NCBI RefSeq assembly: GCF_000281045.1
Contig: NW_008246158.1
Location: 53,753-75,961, forward strand
Length of the DNA: 22,209 nt
Direction: 5' to 3'
From: Saprolegnia diclina VS20
Lineage: Eukaryota; Oomycota; Saprolegniomycetes; Saprolegniales; Saprolegniaceae
This document shows positions 1-9,710 of this stretch, piece after piece. The notes under the pieces are model-generated. The model did not search any database. It worked only from the letters and a program-made list of their open reading frames with translations, and was not told the DNA's origin. The position numbers and the translations under genes are program-made. Within the stretch, counting starts at the first letter, position 1; every line of letters starts with the position of its first letter.

Positions 1-1
1 C

Positions 2-229
2 GACAACCCGAGCTTTGGCTACGTCGGCACGTGGTTTACGTTTGCGGGCATCTCGGTGCTCACGATTTTGCTGACGGTCTTTTGCATGTTTGACAACAAT
101 GACGAGGCGAGCGTCATGGACAACGACTTCAAGGCCAAGCTCGCCATGGAAGACGACGACGTGCGCAAGTCATTTGTGAGCCAGATGGAAGAGCCGATCA
201 ACGGTGACGATATTGGCGCCAAAGCGTAG
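2..229 (+). CDS. C-terminal end of a polytopic membrane protein (partial, runs off the left edge)
   Basis: An open frame enters from the left edge and stops at TAG 227-229, giving 76 codons. The encoded tail has a hydrophobic, probably membrane-spanning segment (from the GYVGTWFTFAGI stretch through ILLTVFCMF), followed by about 45 mostly polar residues rich in Asp, Glu and Lys that would lie in the cytosol. This pattern fits the last transmembrane helix and tail of a transporter, possibly of the major facilitator superfamily. The fragment is too short and unspecific to name a family. Codon use is GC-rich and matches the genes downstream. A TATATAAAA stretch at 243-251 follows the stop and may belong to the 3' untranslated region. 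Confidence 0.65.
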   Translation, partial: DNPSFGYVGTWFTFAGISVLTILLTVFCMFDNNDEASVMDNDFKAKLAMEDDDVRKSFVSQMEEPINGDDIGAKA

Positions 230-1268
230 ACATCTTGTGCAGTGTATATAAAATTTGTAATTTCTTGGATCGTTCTTGTCTGCGTGTCCGCGTATCCGGA
301 TGCGTTCGGATGCGCGAACGGTTTCGTTTGATGCTGAACGGACGGCTGTGAAGTTCCTCGGTTGGGTCCGACATCCACTCTTCACGGTTCACCGACTTAA
401 AAAATGGAGCCTGAGCCATTATTATATTGGCTTTTGGAGTCGGCTCGACGTCTCGAGCCGAAGTGTGGAGAGTGCTATGTCCGAGCCAACCTCAGACTAC
501 TTTTGGTGCTCGGCGCGTGGAGTACGCCATGAGGCGGACCCCTCAGAATGAAGGACCTTGCATGTTTACCCGTGATATTCTGCGGCTTCCTCCAAGGACC
601 AGCGCTGGCTTCGCACCACGTCAAGGGATACTATTACTACACTAGTAGCAGTGCTTGATTCTCTTGCACCAAGCAGACCTGAAGTCTATTTATTGGTTCT
701 TGCTCGTTTGATTTCACACTATCTCTGAGCGATCAACCGACAAAGTCGATATGTCAGGTATCCACCGCACCGGAAAAAAAGTTCAGAAATGGTGTCTTTC
801 ACACAGTCGCCAGCGTTGGTGCCAGGTGCGAGTCCGCTGTAGCAGGTTCGACGTTGCACACTGTACTCTTCCAGCACCAAACCGATCTCGCACGAACGTT
901 CGCCCAAGTCCTTTCTTCAGGCCTTTGAGCGATGGCGGCGGCTATAAATATGGGTCCGTATCCGGCACAGCGCAATATATATTCGCGTGGCCATGCAATA
1001 TGCGATTGCGCAGCAATATATCGTTTCGATACCAGCACGCCGGCACACCAACGCGTGTACGCAAGCAGCACGCTATCGCTTCGTGGCGCCTACGGGTACG
1101 TTGTCGTCGAGTGCGAGGGGCGTCTTGTTGAAGGGCGCGGCCGTGCGTGTAAGGGTATGAGTCCGGATAAAGAAGCGCGGTTCAATATTATAATAAATAT
1201 GAATATGTGGGTATTTTTAGCGATCTTGCCGTTTGGTGGCAGTTTGCATTTCGACGGTCGAGACGAAG
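230..1268. other. Gene-free stretch between the partial membrane protein gene and the Rac gene
   Basis: About 1 kb without a supported gene. The open frames here are short, overlap one another on both strands and have no recognisable protein sequence. Visible structure: an 8-bp perfect stem with a 4-base loop at 441-460; a TATAAATA match at 941-948 in the context GGCTATAAATATGG; and AT-rich tracts just upstream of the Rac start (about 1183-1207). The stretch presumably holds the 3' end of the first gene's transcript and the Rac promoter. A CATTT at 1248-1252 could be part of an initiator. Confidence 0.5.
441..460. repeat. Perfect 8-bp inverted repeat with a 4-base loop
   Basis: CGGCTCGA at 441-448 and TCGAGCCG at 453-460 are exact reverse complements separated by CGTC. 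It lies about 210 bp after the stop of the upstream gene, so a role in RNA 3' end structure or as a dimeric protein-binding site is possible. Neither is shown by the sequence. Confidence 0.5.
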
Positions 1269-1856
1269 ATGAACATGCAGAATATGAAGTGCGTGGTCGT
1301 CGGCGACGGCGCCGTCGGGAAGACGTGCGTGCTCATCTCGTACACGACGAACGCGTTCCCGGGCGAGTACATCCCGACCGTCTTTGACAACTACAGCGCC
1401 AACGTCATGGTCGACGCCAAGCCCGTGAACCTCGGTCTCTGGGACACGGCCGGCCAGGAAGACTACGACCGGCTGCGGCCATTGAGCTACCCGCAGACCG
1501 ACGTGTTCCTTATCTGCTTTAGCGTCGTGAGCCCGGCCTCGTTCGAGAACGTCAAGGCGAAATGGTACCCGGAGATCCAGCACCACGCGCCCGGCGTGCC
1601 CTTCATCCTCGTTGGCACCAAGCTCGACTTGCGCGAAGACGAAGACACGGTCGAGCGCCTGAAAGAGAAGCGGTCGGCGCCCGTCACGCACGAGATGGGC
1701 GAGGCGCTCAAGAACGAGCTCGGCGCGTTCAAGTACCTCGAGTGCTCGGCGCTCACGCAGAAGGGCCTCAAGCAGGTGTTTGACGAAAGCATCCGCTGCG
1801 TCCTGCAGCACCAGAAGAACCCGAAGAAGAAGCGCAGCCACTGCACGATTCTATAG
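1269..1856 (+). CDS. Rac-type Rho-family small GTPase
   Basis: The product is a 195-residue GTPase that cycles between GDP and GTP forms at membranes and controls actin, polarity and NADPH-oxidase-type pathways in other eukaryotes. The sequence shows the P-loop GDGAVGKT (residues 12-19), the Rho effector loop YIPTVFDNY, the switch II motif [20 protein letters not shown], the TKLD guanine-specificity motif, the Rho insert region ([12 protein letters not shown]) and ECSALTQ. It ends in a basic stretch KKKRS and the CAAX box CTIL, which predicts geranylgeranylation. Near-identity with animal Rac through the switch regions supports Rac rather than Rho or Cdc42. The first in-frame ATG is at 1269. 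A second at 1275 gives [10 protein letters not shown], which aligns exactly with the usual Rac N-terminus and is also possible. There are no introns, and no oncogenic-type substitutions are seen in the P-loop or at the switch II Gln. Confidence 0.97.
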   Translation: MNMQNMKCVVVGDGAVGKTCVLISYTTNAFPGEYIPTVFDNYSANVMVDAKPVNLGLWDTAGQEDYDRLRPLSYPQTDVFLICFSVVSPASFENVKAKWYPEIQHHAPGVPFILVGTKLDLREDEDTVERLKEKRSAPVTHEMGEALKNELGAFKYLECSALTQKGLKQVFDESIRCVLQHQKNPKKKRSHCTIL

Positions 1857-2229
1857 ACACTTCTTAATTGCCTTATCTGTATACGACCCTTATGTACCCC
1901 GACGCACATACGCATCGAGAGCGAGCTGGGTTGACCGGCAGGTTGTCACAGGATCGCGCCAAAGTTGTCGGCCATAATGGCTCTAAGATCGCCGACTGAG
2001 ATGACTTCATATTGGCAGTGTACCGTTTTGGTGGCCCGTCGATCAAGATGGCGCCGCCGTATTGCACGCAAGTTGGAGGTTACTAGTACTGGGTTTATTT
2101 TTGCGGTTCCGTGTGCTGATATTTATAGCCGACTGGCAGTTTCTGTCGGCAATATGTGCCGGCTGCCGGTATATGTTGACTTGGGGTTTGTGAGTGGATA
2201 CTTTGTTCAAGTCTAACCCGACCACTCGC

Positions 2230-2238
2230 TATAAATAG
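2230..2238 (+). promoter_or_regulatory. TATA-box-like motif upstream of the Ca2+-ATPase
   Basis: TATAAATAG is a full match to the TATA consensus. It lies 72 bp before the start codon at 2311 and about 60 bp before the initiator-like motif. That is farther than the usual 25-35 bp TATA-to-start distance, so use as a true TATA box is uncertain. Confidence 0.35.
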
Positions 2239-2287
2239 ATTGTATCTTGAAGTTTGTATCGAGCGGGGGTTGCCTGAATCGGCGACG

Positions 2288-2307
2288 GTTCATTCGCGGC
2301 TTTTCCC
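2288..2307 (+). promoter_or_regulatory. Oomycete initiator + FPR-like core promoter of the Ca2+-ATPase
   Basis: GTTCATTCGCGGCTTTTCCC resembles the oomycete start-site consensus (TCATTYY followed by a CAWTTTYY-like flanking promoter region). It lies only a few bases before the ATG at 2311, so the predicted 5' leader is under 25 bases. Confidence 0.45.
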
Positions 2308-2310
2308 GGT

Positions 2311-5300
2311 ATGATCCACACCACGGGCGGCGGCGGCTTCGCCACGACGACGCAGGACCTCGTCAAGCTCATCGAGACGCCGAAGGAGCACTTTGGCGAC
2401 CACCTCGCAACGCTCGGAGGCATCGAAGGCGTCGCAGCCACGCTCAAGTCGTCCTTGGTCGCGGGTCTCGATAGCAACAATGCGCAGGACCTGCAGGCGC
2501 GCGAGGATGTGTTTGGTCGCAACTACATCGAGCCCGAAAAGTCCGCATCGATTCTTGAGCTCATGTGGGAAGCCTTTCACGACTCGACGATCATTGTACT
2601 GACCATTTCGGGCACCATCTCGATCATCCTGGGGTTTGCCGTGCCGCACGAAGGCGGTAGCGGGGCCGACTGGATCGAAGGAGCTTCGATTCTTGGCGCT
2701 GTCTTTCTCGTTATTACGGTCTCGGCTGTCAATGACTACCAGAAGGAGAAGCAATTCGCGGCCCTCAACGCAATCAAGGAAGACGAGAAGATCAAGGTCA
2801 TTCGCAACGGCGTACCCGCCGAAGTCTCCAAGTTCAAGCTTGTTGTCGGCGACATCTTGCGCGTTGACCTCGGTGATATTTTGCCCGCGGACGGCCTCGT
2901 CTTTGATGAGAGCGACCTCAAGATCGACGAGTCGGCCATGACGGGCGAGACCGACCTCATGAAGAAGACTCGCACGGGGATGGCGGCCATGTTCAGTGGC
3001 ACGCGCGTGATGGAAGGCGTCGGGAAGATGCTCGTCACGTGCGTCGGGGCGCATAGCCAGAGCGGTATCATCTCGACGCTTGTCGCGGGCAAGGGCGAAG
3101 CCGGTAAGAAGGACGAAGCCAAGAAGAACGGCCCGCGCGACGACAACTGCAAGGTGGCGCCGGCCAAACCAAAGAGCGACGACGACGAAGTGTATGAGGC
3201 GGAAGAAGAGAGCCCGCTTCAGGGCAAGCTCAACAGCCTCACGGTGGCCATTGGGAAGGCCGGCACGACCATGGCGGTCATTGTTTTCCTGGCGATGGCC
3301 GTCCGCTTCTCGATCGAGACGTTTGTCCACGAAAGTAATTCGTGGGACACCAAGTACTACTCGACGTACCTCGGGTTCTTCATCACGGCGATCACGGTGC
3401 TCGTCGTCGCGATCCCCGAGGGCCTTCCGCTGGCAGTGACGATCTCGCTCGCCTTCTCGGTCAAGAAGATGCTCAAGGACAACAACCTCGTCCGGCACTT
3501 GGACGCGTGTGAGACCATGGGCTCGGCGACCACCATTTGCTCGGACAAGACGGGCACGTTGACAACAAACCGCATGACGGTCATGCAGTGTTGGCTCGGC
3601 GGGCGCGAGTACTCGGCCGCGACGCAGCTCCTTGGCGAGATCTCGGATTCGATGAAGGAGGCGTTCAGCCACAGCATTTGCCTCAACTCGACCGCTGAGA
3701 TCCTTCCGCCCAAACGTGACACTCTTGCAAGATGGCGGTAGCTCATGACTCGGAATCTCTAGTGCCGGGGCAGCCGTTCGAGCACACGGGCAACAAGACC
3801 GAGTGCGCGCTTCTCACCTTTTGCAAGGAGCTCGGCATCGACTACAGCAACGTCCGCAAGGAGCAGCCCATTCAGCATATGCTCACGTTCAGCAGCAAGA
3901 AGAAGCGCATGAGTGTCGTCGCCAAGCGAGGTACGCGCTAAACGTATGGCCATGTGTCCGACACAACGATCGCGGTTAGGTGTCAACGCGCGAGTCTTTT
4001 GCAAGGGTGCGACCGAAGTAGTCTTGGGTCTGTGCAGTAAGATGAAGCGTCTCGACGGCAGCGTCGCTGAGCTCTCGGCCGCCGATAAAGAAGAGATTGG
4101 CGAGAAGATCATCGACAAGTACGCAAGCCAAGGGTACCGCACCCTTTGCCTTGCGATCCGGGACCTCGACATCTCTTGCGACCAAGTCAAGACGTGGTCC
4201 GATGACGACATTGAGACGGACCTTACATGCATTGCGATCGTCGGCATCGAAGACCCGGTGCGCCCCGAGGTGCCCGAGGCCATCCGGCTCTGCCACCGCG
4301 CCGGCATCATCGTGCGCATGGTGACCGGCGACAACATCATGACGGCGCGCTCGATCGCGGGCAAGTGCGGGATTCTCAAGGCTGGCGACAACGCGCTCAC
4401 AATGGAGGGCTCCGAGTTCCGGAAGCGCGTCCTCGACAGCAACGGCAAGATCATCCAGTCCGAGTTTGATAAGATCTGGCCGCACCTCCGCGTCCTTGCG
4501 CGCTCTTCGCCCAAGGACAAGTACACGCTCGTGACGGGTCTCAAGCAGACCAAGCTCATGCCGTACGGGCCGCAGGTCATCGCCGTCACGGGCGACGGCA
4601 CGAACGACGCACCGGCGCTCAAAAAGGCGAATGTGGGCTTCGCCATGGGGATCTGCGGCACGGCGGTCGCCAAAGATGCGTGCGACATTATCTTGATGGA
4701 CGACAACTTCACCTCGATCGTCAACGCCGTCAAGTGGGGCCGCAACGTCTACGACTCGATCGCCAAGTTTCTCCAGTTCCAAATCACCGTCAACTTTGTC
4801 GCGGTCATGCTCGCGGTGCTCGGTGCGCTCATTCTCGAAGAGTCGCCGCTGAGTGCGATCCAGCTGCTCTGGGTCAACTTGATCATGGACACATTTGCGT
4901 CGCTAGCGCTCGCGACCGAACCACCGACGGCCGCGCTCCTCGAACGCCGGCCGTACTCGCGGACAAAGCCGCTTCTGAGTCGCTTGATGGTCAAGCACAT
5001 TGTGTGCCAGGGCCTCTTCCAGCTCATCGTGCTGCTCATCATGCTCTTCCAGGGCGAAGTCATCTTCGATGTGCCCTCCGGGCGTCGGGACGACATCCAG
5101 GGCTCGGACAAGCGCTCGATTCACTTTACGATGCTCTTCAACACCTTTGTGTTCATGCAGCTCTTCAACGAGCTCAACTGCCGCAAAATCAACGACGAAG
5201 TCAACATCTTTGTCGGTCTCCTCGACAACGCTCTCTTCTGCGGCATCTCGGTCGTCCAAGTGTTCTTTCAAGTGCTCATTGTGCAGTTTGGCGGCGTCCC

Positions 5301-5526
5301 GTTCAAATGCCTCCCGCTCAACGGCGCGCAGTGGGGCTACTGCATCTTCATCGGCGCCTTGTCGCTGCCACTGGGCCTGCTCTTCCGCTGCCTCCGTCTC
5401 CCTCGCTGGATGTCCTTTGTGCTCTTTGACGACGAAGGCGCCTCGGAGGCTGAAATGAGCCAGTGGGTCCGCGGTCTCAAGCGCGTTCGGCAGCAAATGG
5501 AGACGTCGCTCTTCAAGGCAAAGTGA
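2311..5526 (+). CDS. Plasma-membrane-type (P2B) Ca2+-transporting P-type ATPase
   Basis: Model: join(2311..3715, 3763..3930, 3980..5526), 1039 residues, with introns of 47 and 49 bp, both phase 1. Splicing restores KLPGQPFEHTGNKTEC and AKRGVNARVFCKGATE, which are continuous in the family. It couples ATP hydrolysis to Ca2+ export. Visible motifs: TGET of the actuator loop (211-214), PEGL in M4 (369-372), the phosphorylated Asp412 in DKTGTLT, the nucleotide-binding KGATE (Lys533), TGDGTNDAP (728-736), and membrane helices near 92-112, 122-143, 318-338, 355-385 and after about 790. A charged Lys/Asp/Glu-rich insert (about 258-306) sits between the actuator domain and M3, where PMCAs bind phospholipid. 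The last ~20 residues (WVRGLKRVRQQ region) resemble the C-terminal calmodulin-binding helix of animal PMCAs. No plant-type N-terminal regulatory extension is seen. Confidence 0.96.
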
Positions 5527-5579
5527 CGAGACGTAGGCTCCCTTTATACACCCTACATGGAGACATAAACTACCCATCA

Positions 5580-5602
5580 ATGTATATATATATATGTATG
5601 TG
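5580..5602. repeat. Short TA dinucleotide tract after the Ca2+-ATPase
   Basis: A TGTA-flanked run of TA dinucleotides lies about 55 bp past the stop codon, in the presumed 3' untranslated region. AT-rich sequence with repeated TGCCGATT (5642 and 5709) and a small AACGG/CCGTT inverted repeat (5661-5676) continues to about 5740. It is a simple sequence with no evident coding role. Confidence 0.5.
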
Positions 5603-5790
5603 CACATAGTTGTCGTGAATACACGGACAAGAGTGAACATTTGCCGATTTTAATATTATAAACGGTATATGCCGTTTTTAATGCCGCGCGGGTGCCTATT
5701 TTAATTTAAATCAGGCATGTGCCGATTATAAGTCTGACGTGGCATACCTCTGACAATGCATATTTTGAATATCGGGTTGTAGAGAGAAAC

Positions 5791-5807
5791 TTCATTTTAC
5801 CGATTTG
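5791..5807 (+). promoter_or_regulatory. Initiator + FPR-like core promoter abutting the SRP72 start
   Basis: TTCATTTTACCGATTTG matches the TCATTYY plus flanking (C)AWTTT pattern of oomycete promoters and ends directly at the ATG (5808). If transcription starts inside TCATT, the 5' leader would be only about 14 bases. Confidence 0.5.
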
Positions 5808-8245
5808 ATGGCGACGACTAGCGTGGACCTCCTCGCCGAGCTGCAAGGCCACTTGGAGCGCGATGCGTACCAGAAGGCCATTGACGTCTGCAACAAGAGT
5901 ACGGCCGCATGCGTCTCTGGCCATGGCGTCTCATGCGCTCCTACGTAGTCGTGGCGGCAACGCCCAATGAGGCGGCGGCGTACAAGGCCAAAACGATTGC
6001 GCTCATCCGCTTGAACAAGGTATGGTCGCCACCGCTGCATGGCTGCGCTCACGCTTTCGACCATATAGCTGGACAAGGCGCTGGAGGTGGCACAGCGCTT
6101 CGACTACCTCAAGATGGAAGCGGCCTACTGCCACTACAAGCTCAAGCGCGTAGGATGCAAGATGATGGACAACGCGTTGCTGACGCGTGGGCGTAGGAGA
6201 CCAAGACGCTGGAGATCCTTGCGACGGTGCCCGAGAAGACGCCGGCGGTCTTGCACTTGCAAGCGCAGGCGGTACGACGAATCGATCTCTCGCCACAACG
6301 CTCTTATCGCTTGCGTAGCACTACCGCCTCAACCAGTTTGACGCCGTCATCTCGATCTACGAGGCGCTTCTTGCGCAAGCGGCGCCGTCGGACGATACGG
6401 TCGAGCTCAAAACCAACTTGATCGCGGCCTACACGGCTGCCGGTCGCGGCGCCGAGCTCGCGGGCCGCCACAGCTTGACGACCGACGACAGCTACGAGAT
6501 TGCGTTCAACAAGTCGTTCGTGGCGCTGCAGAGCGGCGACGTATCGACGGCGGCCGCCCACGTTGCCGACGCCGACCGTACGCCTCCCCATCCTCGACCT
6601 GTCCAGTAACCCCTCGTAGGTCTGTGCCGGTTGACGCTCGCCAACGACGGGTGCTCGCCGGCCGAGATTGAGCAGGAGGCGCTCGTCGTCGCCGTTCAGC
6701 GTGCCTACGTGCTCCAGCTCCAGGGACGCGACGACGACGCGCTCGCCGGCTACACCCACGTCATCCAGGCCAAGTACGTCCCCATCCATCTACTTTGAAT
6801 CTCATGTCGCTGCAGGCCGTCGGACGCGACTCTCGTGGCCGTCGCCAGCAACAACCTTGCGACGCTGCAAAAGCACCACGACCTCTTCGACTCGATCAAG
6901 CGGCTCAAGGCCATTTCGAGCGAGACGCTGACGACCAAGTGCTCGCCCGCGCAGCACGAAGCGGTCCTCGCCAACCTCGCGCTGCTCTGGTCTTGGATGA
7001 AAAAGGTATCTACTTGGTCGCCGCTCTTATGACGATGACGTTAGCCGGACGAGACGCGCGAGGTGCTTGCCGCGCTCAAGACGGCGTTCCCGGCCACGGC
7101 GCTCGCCGCGCCCATCCAGCTCCACGCAGTGCTGGGCTCAAGCGAGTCTGCGCCGTCGTCGGAGGCGCTCGCCCGCGCCCGCGCGACGTTCGAGGTAATA
7201 CCTCGGCCGTGCCAATACCAGATCTGATATATCTCAGGCGGATGCGAGTATCAACGGCCGGCTCTGCCTCGCCCATGTCCTCGTCCTCTTGAAGGAGTTT
7301 GGGGTCGCGGCCGACACGCTGCGCTCGATCGCCGAGATCGCCCACAGCGCCGGTACACAAGCCGAGCGATATCCATTGGTGACGCGCCGACGTAGGCACG
7401 GTGGCCACGCTCGTTGCGCTCTACGACCGCGCGGGCAACGCGGGCGCCAGCCAAAGCGTGCTCCACGATGCGCTTGCGTTCCATGCAGCCCGCGATGCCA
7501 CGTCATTGGAAGCGCGTGCGATCGAGGTTGAAGCTCGATACATTGATACTTGTTGGCCTATCGCTGGGTCTAGGAAGGCGATGGCGCGTATCAGCTGGCG
7601 CAGGGCAACTACGCGGCAGCGGCCACGCGCTTCGAGAGCCTCCTCTCGACGGGCGCGCTCACGCCTGAGATGCGCCTCCGCTGCCTCGCCAAGCTCGTCG
7701 TCGCCTTGTACGCTTCCTCCGCGGTTACGGTGGACGCCTGATGCGATCATAGGTCGTTTGTGGACGCGTCGGCGGCCGAGGCCCGCAGCAGCCTCCTCCC
7801 GACCATCGCGGCCGCGTCGACGGACCCCGAGGCGCTCATCAAGGCGCGGTCGCACAAGCGGGCGACGGCGATCCCGGCGGCGCCGACGAGCAAGAAGCGC
7901 GCGGCCGACAACCCGGAGCGCATCGCGCGCAAGCGGGCGGCGCGCCGCGCCAAGCACATTGAGGCGCTCAAGGCCAAGCCCGACTACAACCCGCTCATCC
8001 CGCTCCTCAAGCCCGACCCCGAGCGCTGGATCCCGCGCAAGCAGCGGTCGCGCGGCAACCGGCGCAACCGCAACAAGTTTGTCGGCGCGCAGGGCTCGGG
8101 CATGGGCTCGCAGAAGGACGCGGCCAAGCTCGACGCCGCAGCGCGCGCGGCCGCCAAGAAGGTGGCGCCCGTCGAGGCCAAGGGCCGCGTTGTCACGGGC
8201 CCGTCAGCCATGGAGCGCAAGGCCGCCGCCCGCAAGCGCCGCTAG
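5808..8245 (+). CDS. SRP72: Signal recognition particle 72 kDa subunit
   Basis: Model: join(5808..5898, 5949..6019, 6069..6149, 6197..6271, 6319..6577, 6620..6773, 6816..7005, 7045..7194, 7238..7352, 7396..7526, 7574..7707, 7753..8245), 647 residues, close to the ~670 of human SRP72. It partners SRP68 on 7S RNA in the cytosolic particle that targets ribosomes to the ER. The N-terminal two thirds is a helical TPR array. Stretches matching the family include NKIVAATPNEAAAYKAKTIA, KMEAAYCHYKLKR, ELKTNLIAAYTAAG, AYVLQLQGR, SNNLATLQKHHDLFDS and LAKLVVALSFVDA. The C-terminus is Lys/Arg-rich and carries the hallmark PDPERW (571-576) of the SRP72 RNA-binding region. Eleven introns of 39-50 bp all have GT-AG ends, and the exon lengths sum to 1944 nt. 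Convergent with bL19m, 161 bp away. Confidence 0.95.
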
Positions 8246-8406
8246 ATACTCGCACGCTTCGATTACCTTGCCTCCTGCACTAAAGAACCACGTCTGTGTC
8301 CAGTTTGTGCCCTGTCCGTGTCTTGTCCGTGTCGCGTCGCCTGCAGTCGGTCGTCGATGGAGAGGAGGGATGCTACGTCGTCGTCTTGTTCTCTATTACA
8401 TCCTGC

Positions 8407-8853
8407 TTACACGGTCGTGAAGCGCGGGGCCTTGTCGCGGAGGTAGTAGAGCTTGGCGCGCCGGACCTTCTTCTTGCCGTTCGAGATGAACTTCTCCTTG
8501 AGCACCTTGACGGAGTGCAGGAGCGGCGAGTGGATAAAGATCTTTTGCTCGTAGCCGCACTCGGCGATGTGGTTGCGGATGATGAAGGAGCTCGAGAGGC
8601 CGCGGTTGCGCTCGCCGATGACGACGCCCTTGACGCGCTGGATCTTGGTCGTCGTCTTGTTGAGGAGCATCTCGACCTCGACGGCGTCGCCGGGCTTGAA
8701 CTTGCCGAGGTGGTTGCGGGCAAAGCTCTTGGCGACCTCCTCTTCGTTGAGCTGCTGCATGAGGTGCGCAGCGCGCTTCGCCGGGTGCTTGAGCTTCCCG
8801 CTGAACTGTGGCACGGCCGTCGAGAAGCTCCGCGAGATGATCGAGCGCAGCAT
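8407..8853 (-). CDS. MRPL19: Mitochondrial large-subunit ribosomal protein bL19m
   Basis: A single-exon gene of 148 residues. The family signature is clear: FKPGDAVEVEM (bL19 start), the RVKGVVIGERNRGLSSSFIIRN core (written here in outline), HSPLLHSVKVLKE, and VRRAKLYYLRDKAPR, the near-invariant bL19 ending. In bacteria, bL19 sits at the 30S-50S interface. The first ~18 residues (MLRSIISRSFSTAVPQF) are Arg/Ser-rich without acidic residues, as in a mitochondrial presequence, so a mitoribosomal role is inferred. The ATG at 8853 is the only start that keeps this leader. An initiator-like CCATTCC lies just upstream on the same strand. It faces the small membrane protein gene across an 871-bp region rich in CCAAT boxes. 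Confidence 0.94.
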   Translation of the reverse strand: MLRSIISRSFSTAVPQFSGKLKHPAKRAAHLMQQLNEEEVAKSFARNHLGKFKPGDAVEVEMLLNKTTTKIQRVKGVVIGERNRGLSSSFIIRNHIAECGYEQKIFIHSPLLHSVKVLKEKFISNGKKKVRRAKLYYLRDKAPRFTTV

Positions 8854-8903
8854 GGTTCTGGAATGGCAGCCAAACGCTTGGCGTCGATGGGCCTTGGATT
8901 ATT

Positions 8904-8918
8904 GCCAATGGCATCGCG
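8904..8918 (+). repeat. GCCAATGGCNTYGCG element, copy 1
   Basis: GCCAATGGCATCGCG, about 50 bp upstream of the bL19m start on the opposite strand. It differs by one or two bases from copies at 8936-8950 and 9656-9670. Confidence 0.6.
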
Positions 8919-8935
8919 CCATCGTATTTGTTTTA

Positions 8936-8950
8936 GCCAATGGCCTCGCG
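8936..8950 (+). repeat. GCCAATGGCNTYGCG element, copy 2
   Basis: GCCAATGGCCTCGCG, 32 bp (about three helical turns) from copy 1 and in the same orientation. Confidence 0.6.
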
Positions 8951-9655
8951 TTATTAATCATTGTTTTATTTGCGATACCAACATCAAGTAATGATTATTG
9001 CGTCTATTATATTAATTTGAATCGTTTTGGCCAATCCAAAGGTAGGAAACAGGGTCCGCCAATGCACGTCCAGCGTGTCGACCATCGCCCAATCAAATCG
9101 CACATTGTTAAATTCGGCACATGGACGATGGCGTGGCACCTCGAACGTCGTCGTCTCGCGCTGACGAACGGCAGCACGGCCATTGAGTGGGACAAGCGTG
9201 ATACTATGGCAGATGTATACATCCTGCAATATACCCTTGTGGTCGCATCTTACTTTGCTTGCATGGACGAAGGAGCGCAACGTTGGGAGCGGCTTCGCCA
9301 GACTTCGGCTCACTATAATGGTTGCATAGATACGGCTGCAACTGTCATCCCAGCTCATCTATATGTCGCAAGTACTTGGCTCAAATACGCTCAGGCTATT
9401 GCCAGGAATGATCTTTATATCGCTGCCCACAGTCGGGCCCTCCGAGGTGCTTGCCGACGCAAAGGCGCAGGCGCTGGTTGACGCAATGGCCTGCCAAGAA
9501 ATGGCGGCATCTGCCACATCCAAGACAGCCAATCCTGGATGGCATCACGCTTGAAATCAGCCAATCACAATCGATGTCTTGCGTCATACAATGAAAAAAC
9601 AACAGAAGCATACAAATATCAAGGTATCCCTTCATATTATGCGCGAGCTATTTCA

Positions 9656-9670
9656 GCCAATGGCCTTGCG
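9656..9670 (+). repeat. GCCAATGGCNTYGCG element, copy 3
   Basis: GCCAATGGCCTTGCG, about 55 bp upstream of the small membrane protein's start codon and 27 bp before its initiator-like motif. This is a typical distance for a proximal CCAAT box. Confidence 0.6.
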
Positions 9671-9696
9671 CATATCCAGGGACGCCAGGAAGCTTC

Positions 9697-9710
9697 GCAT
9701 TCCCCAACTC
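9697..9710 (+). promoter_or_regulatory. Initiator-like motif of the small membrane protein gene
   Basis: GCATTCCCCAACTC fits the CATTYY plus CAW pattern of oomycete start sites. It lies 15 bases before the ATG at 9725. Confidence 0.35.

Larger units (their letters stand above)
1857..2310. other. Spacer between the Rac and Ca2+-ATPase genes
   Basis: 454 bp with no supported gene. It would hold the Rac 3' untranslated region and the promoter of the calcium pump. Several short inverted repeats built on CCGA/TCGG and GCCGG lie at 2129-2175. A TATAAATA-type motif occurs twice, on the minus strand at about 2119-2129 and on the plus strand at 2230-2238. Confidence 0.5.

Noticed and set aside
1233-1268. 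Extension of the Rac frame to a TTG at 1233
   Set aside because: A non-ATG start is unlikely in a nuclear gene, and the normal Rac N-terminus begins at the ATGs at 1269/1275.
932-1387. A 151-codon plus-strand frame running into the Rac gene
   Set aside because: It overlaps Rac in another frame, has repetitive Arg-rich sequence from GC-rich codons, and resembles no family.
2290-3672. Long minus-strand open frame (460 codons) opposite the Ca2+-ATPase
   Set aside because: It mirrors GC-rich codon use of the real gene, is full of Arg/Asp/Leu, and carries no recognisable domain.
4680-5429. 249-codon plus-strand frame inside the Ca2+-ATPase third exon
   Set aside because: It is an out-of-frame shadow of the M5-M10 coding region.
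5580-5602. TA repeat as a possible mobile-element or telomeric remnant
   Set aside because: It is a short simple repeat with no terminal inverted repeats or target-site duplications around it.
7401-8420. Long Arg/Ser-rich plus-strand frame over the SRP72 3' exons
   Set aside because: The 5' part coincides with SRP72 exon 10. The rest reads through introns and out of frame, and the true frame carries PDPERW.
8984-9358. 124-codon minus-strand frame starting with ATG in the CCAAT-rich spacer
   Set aside because: No recognisable sequence, codon use unlike the neighbouring genes, and it sits in promoter-like DNA.
8567-9481. 304-codon plus-strand frame over bL19m and the spacer
   Set aside because: It is antisense to the confident bL19m gene and of incoherent composition, with no family match.
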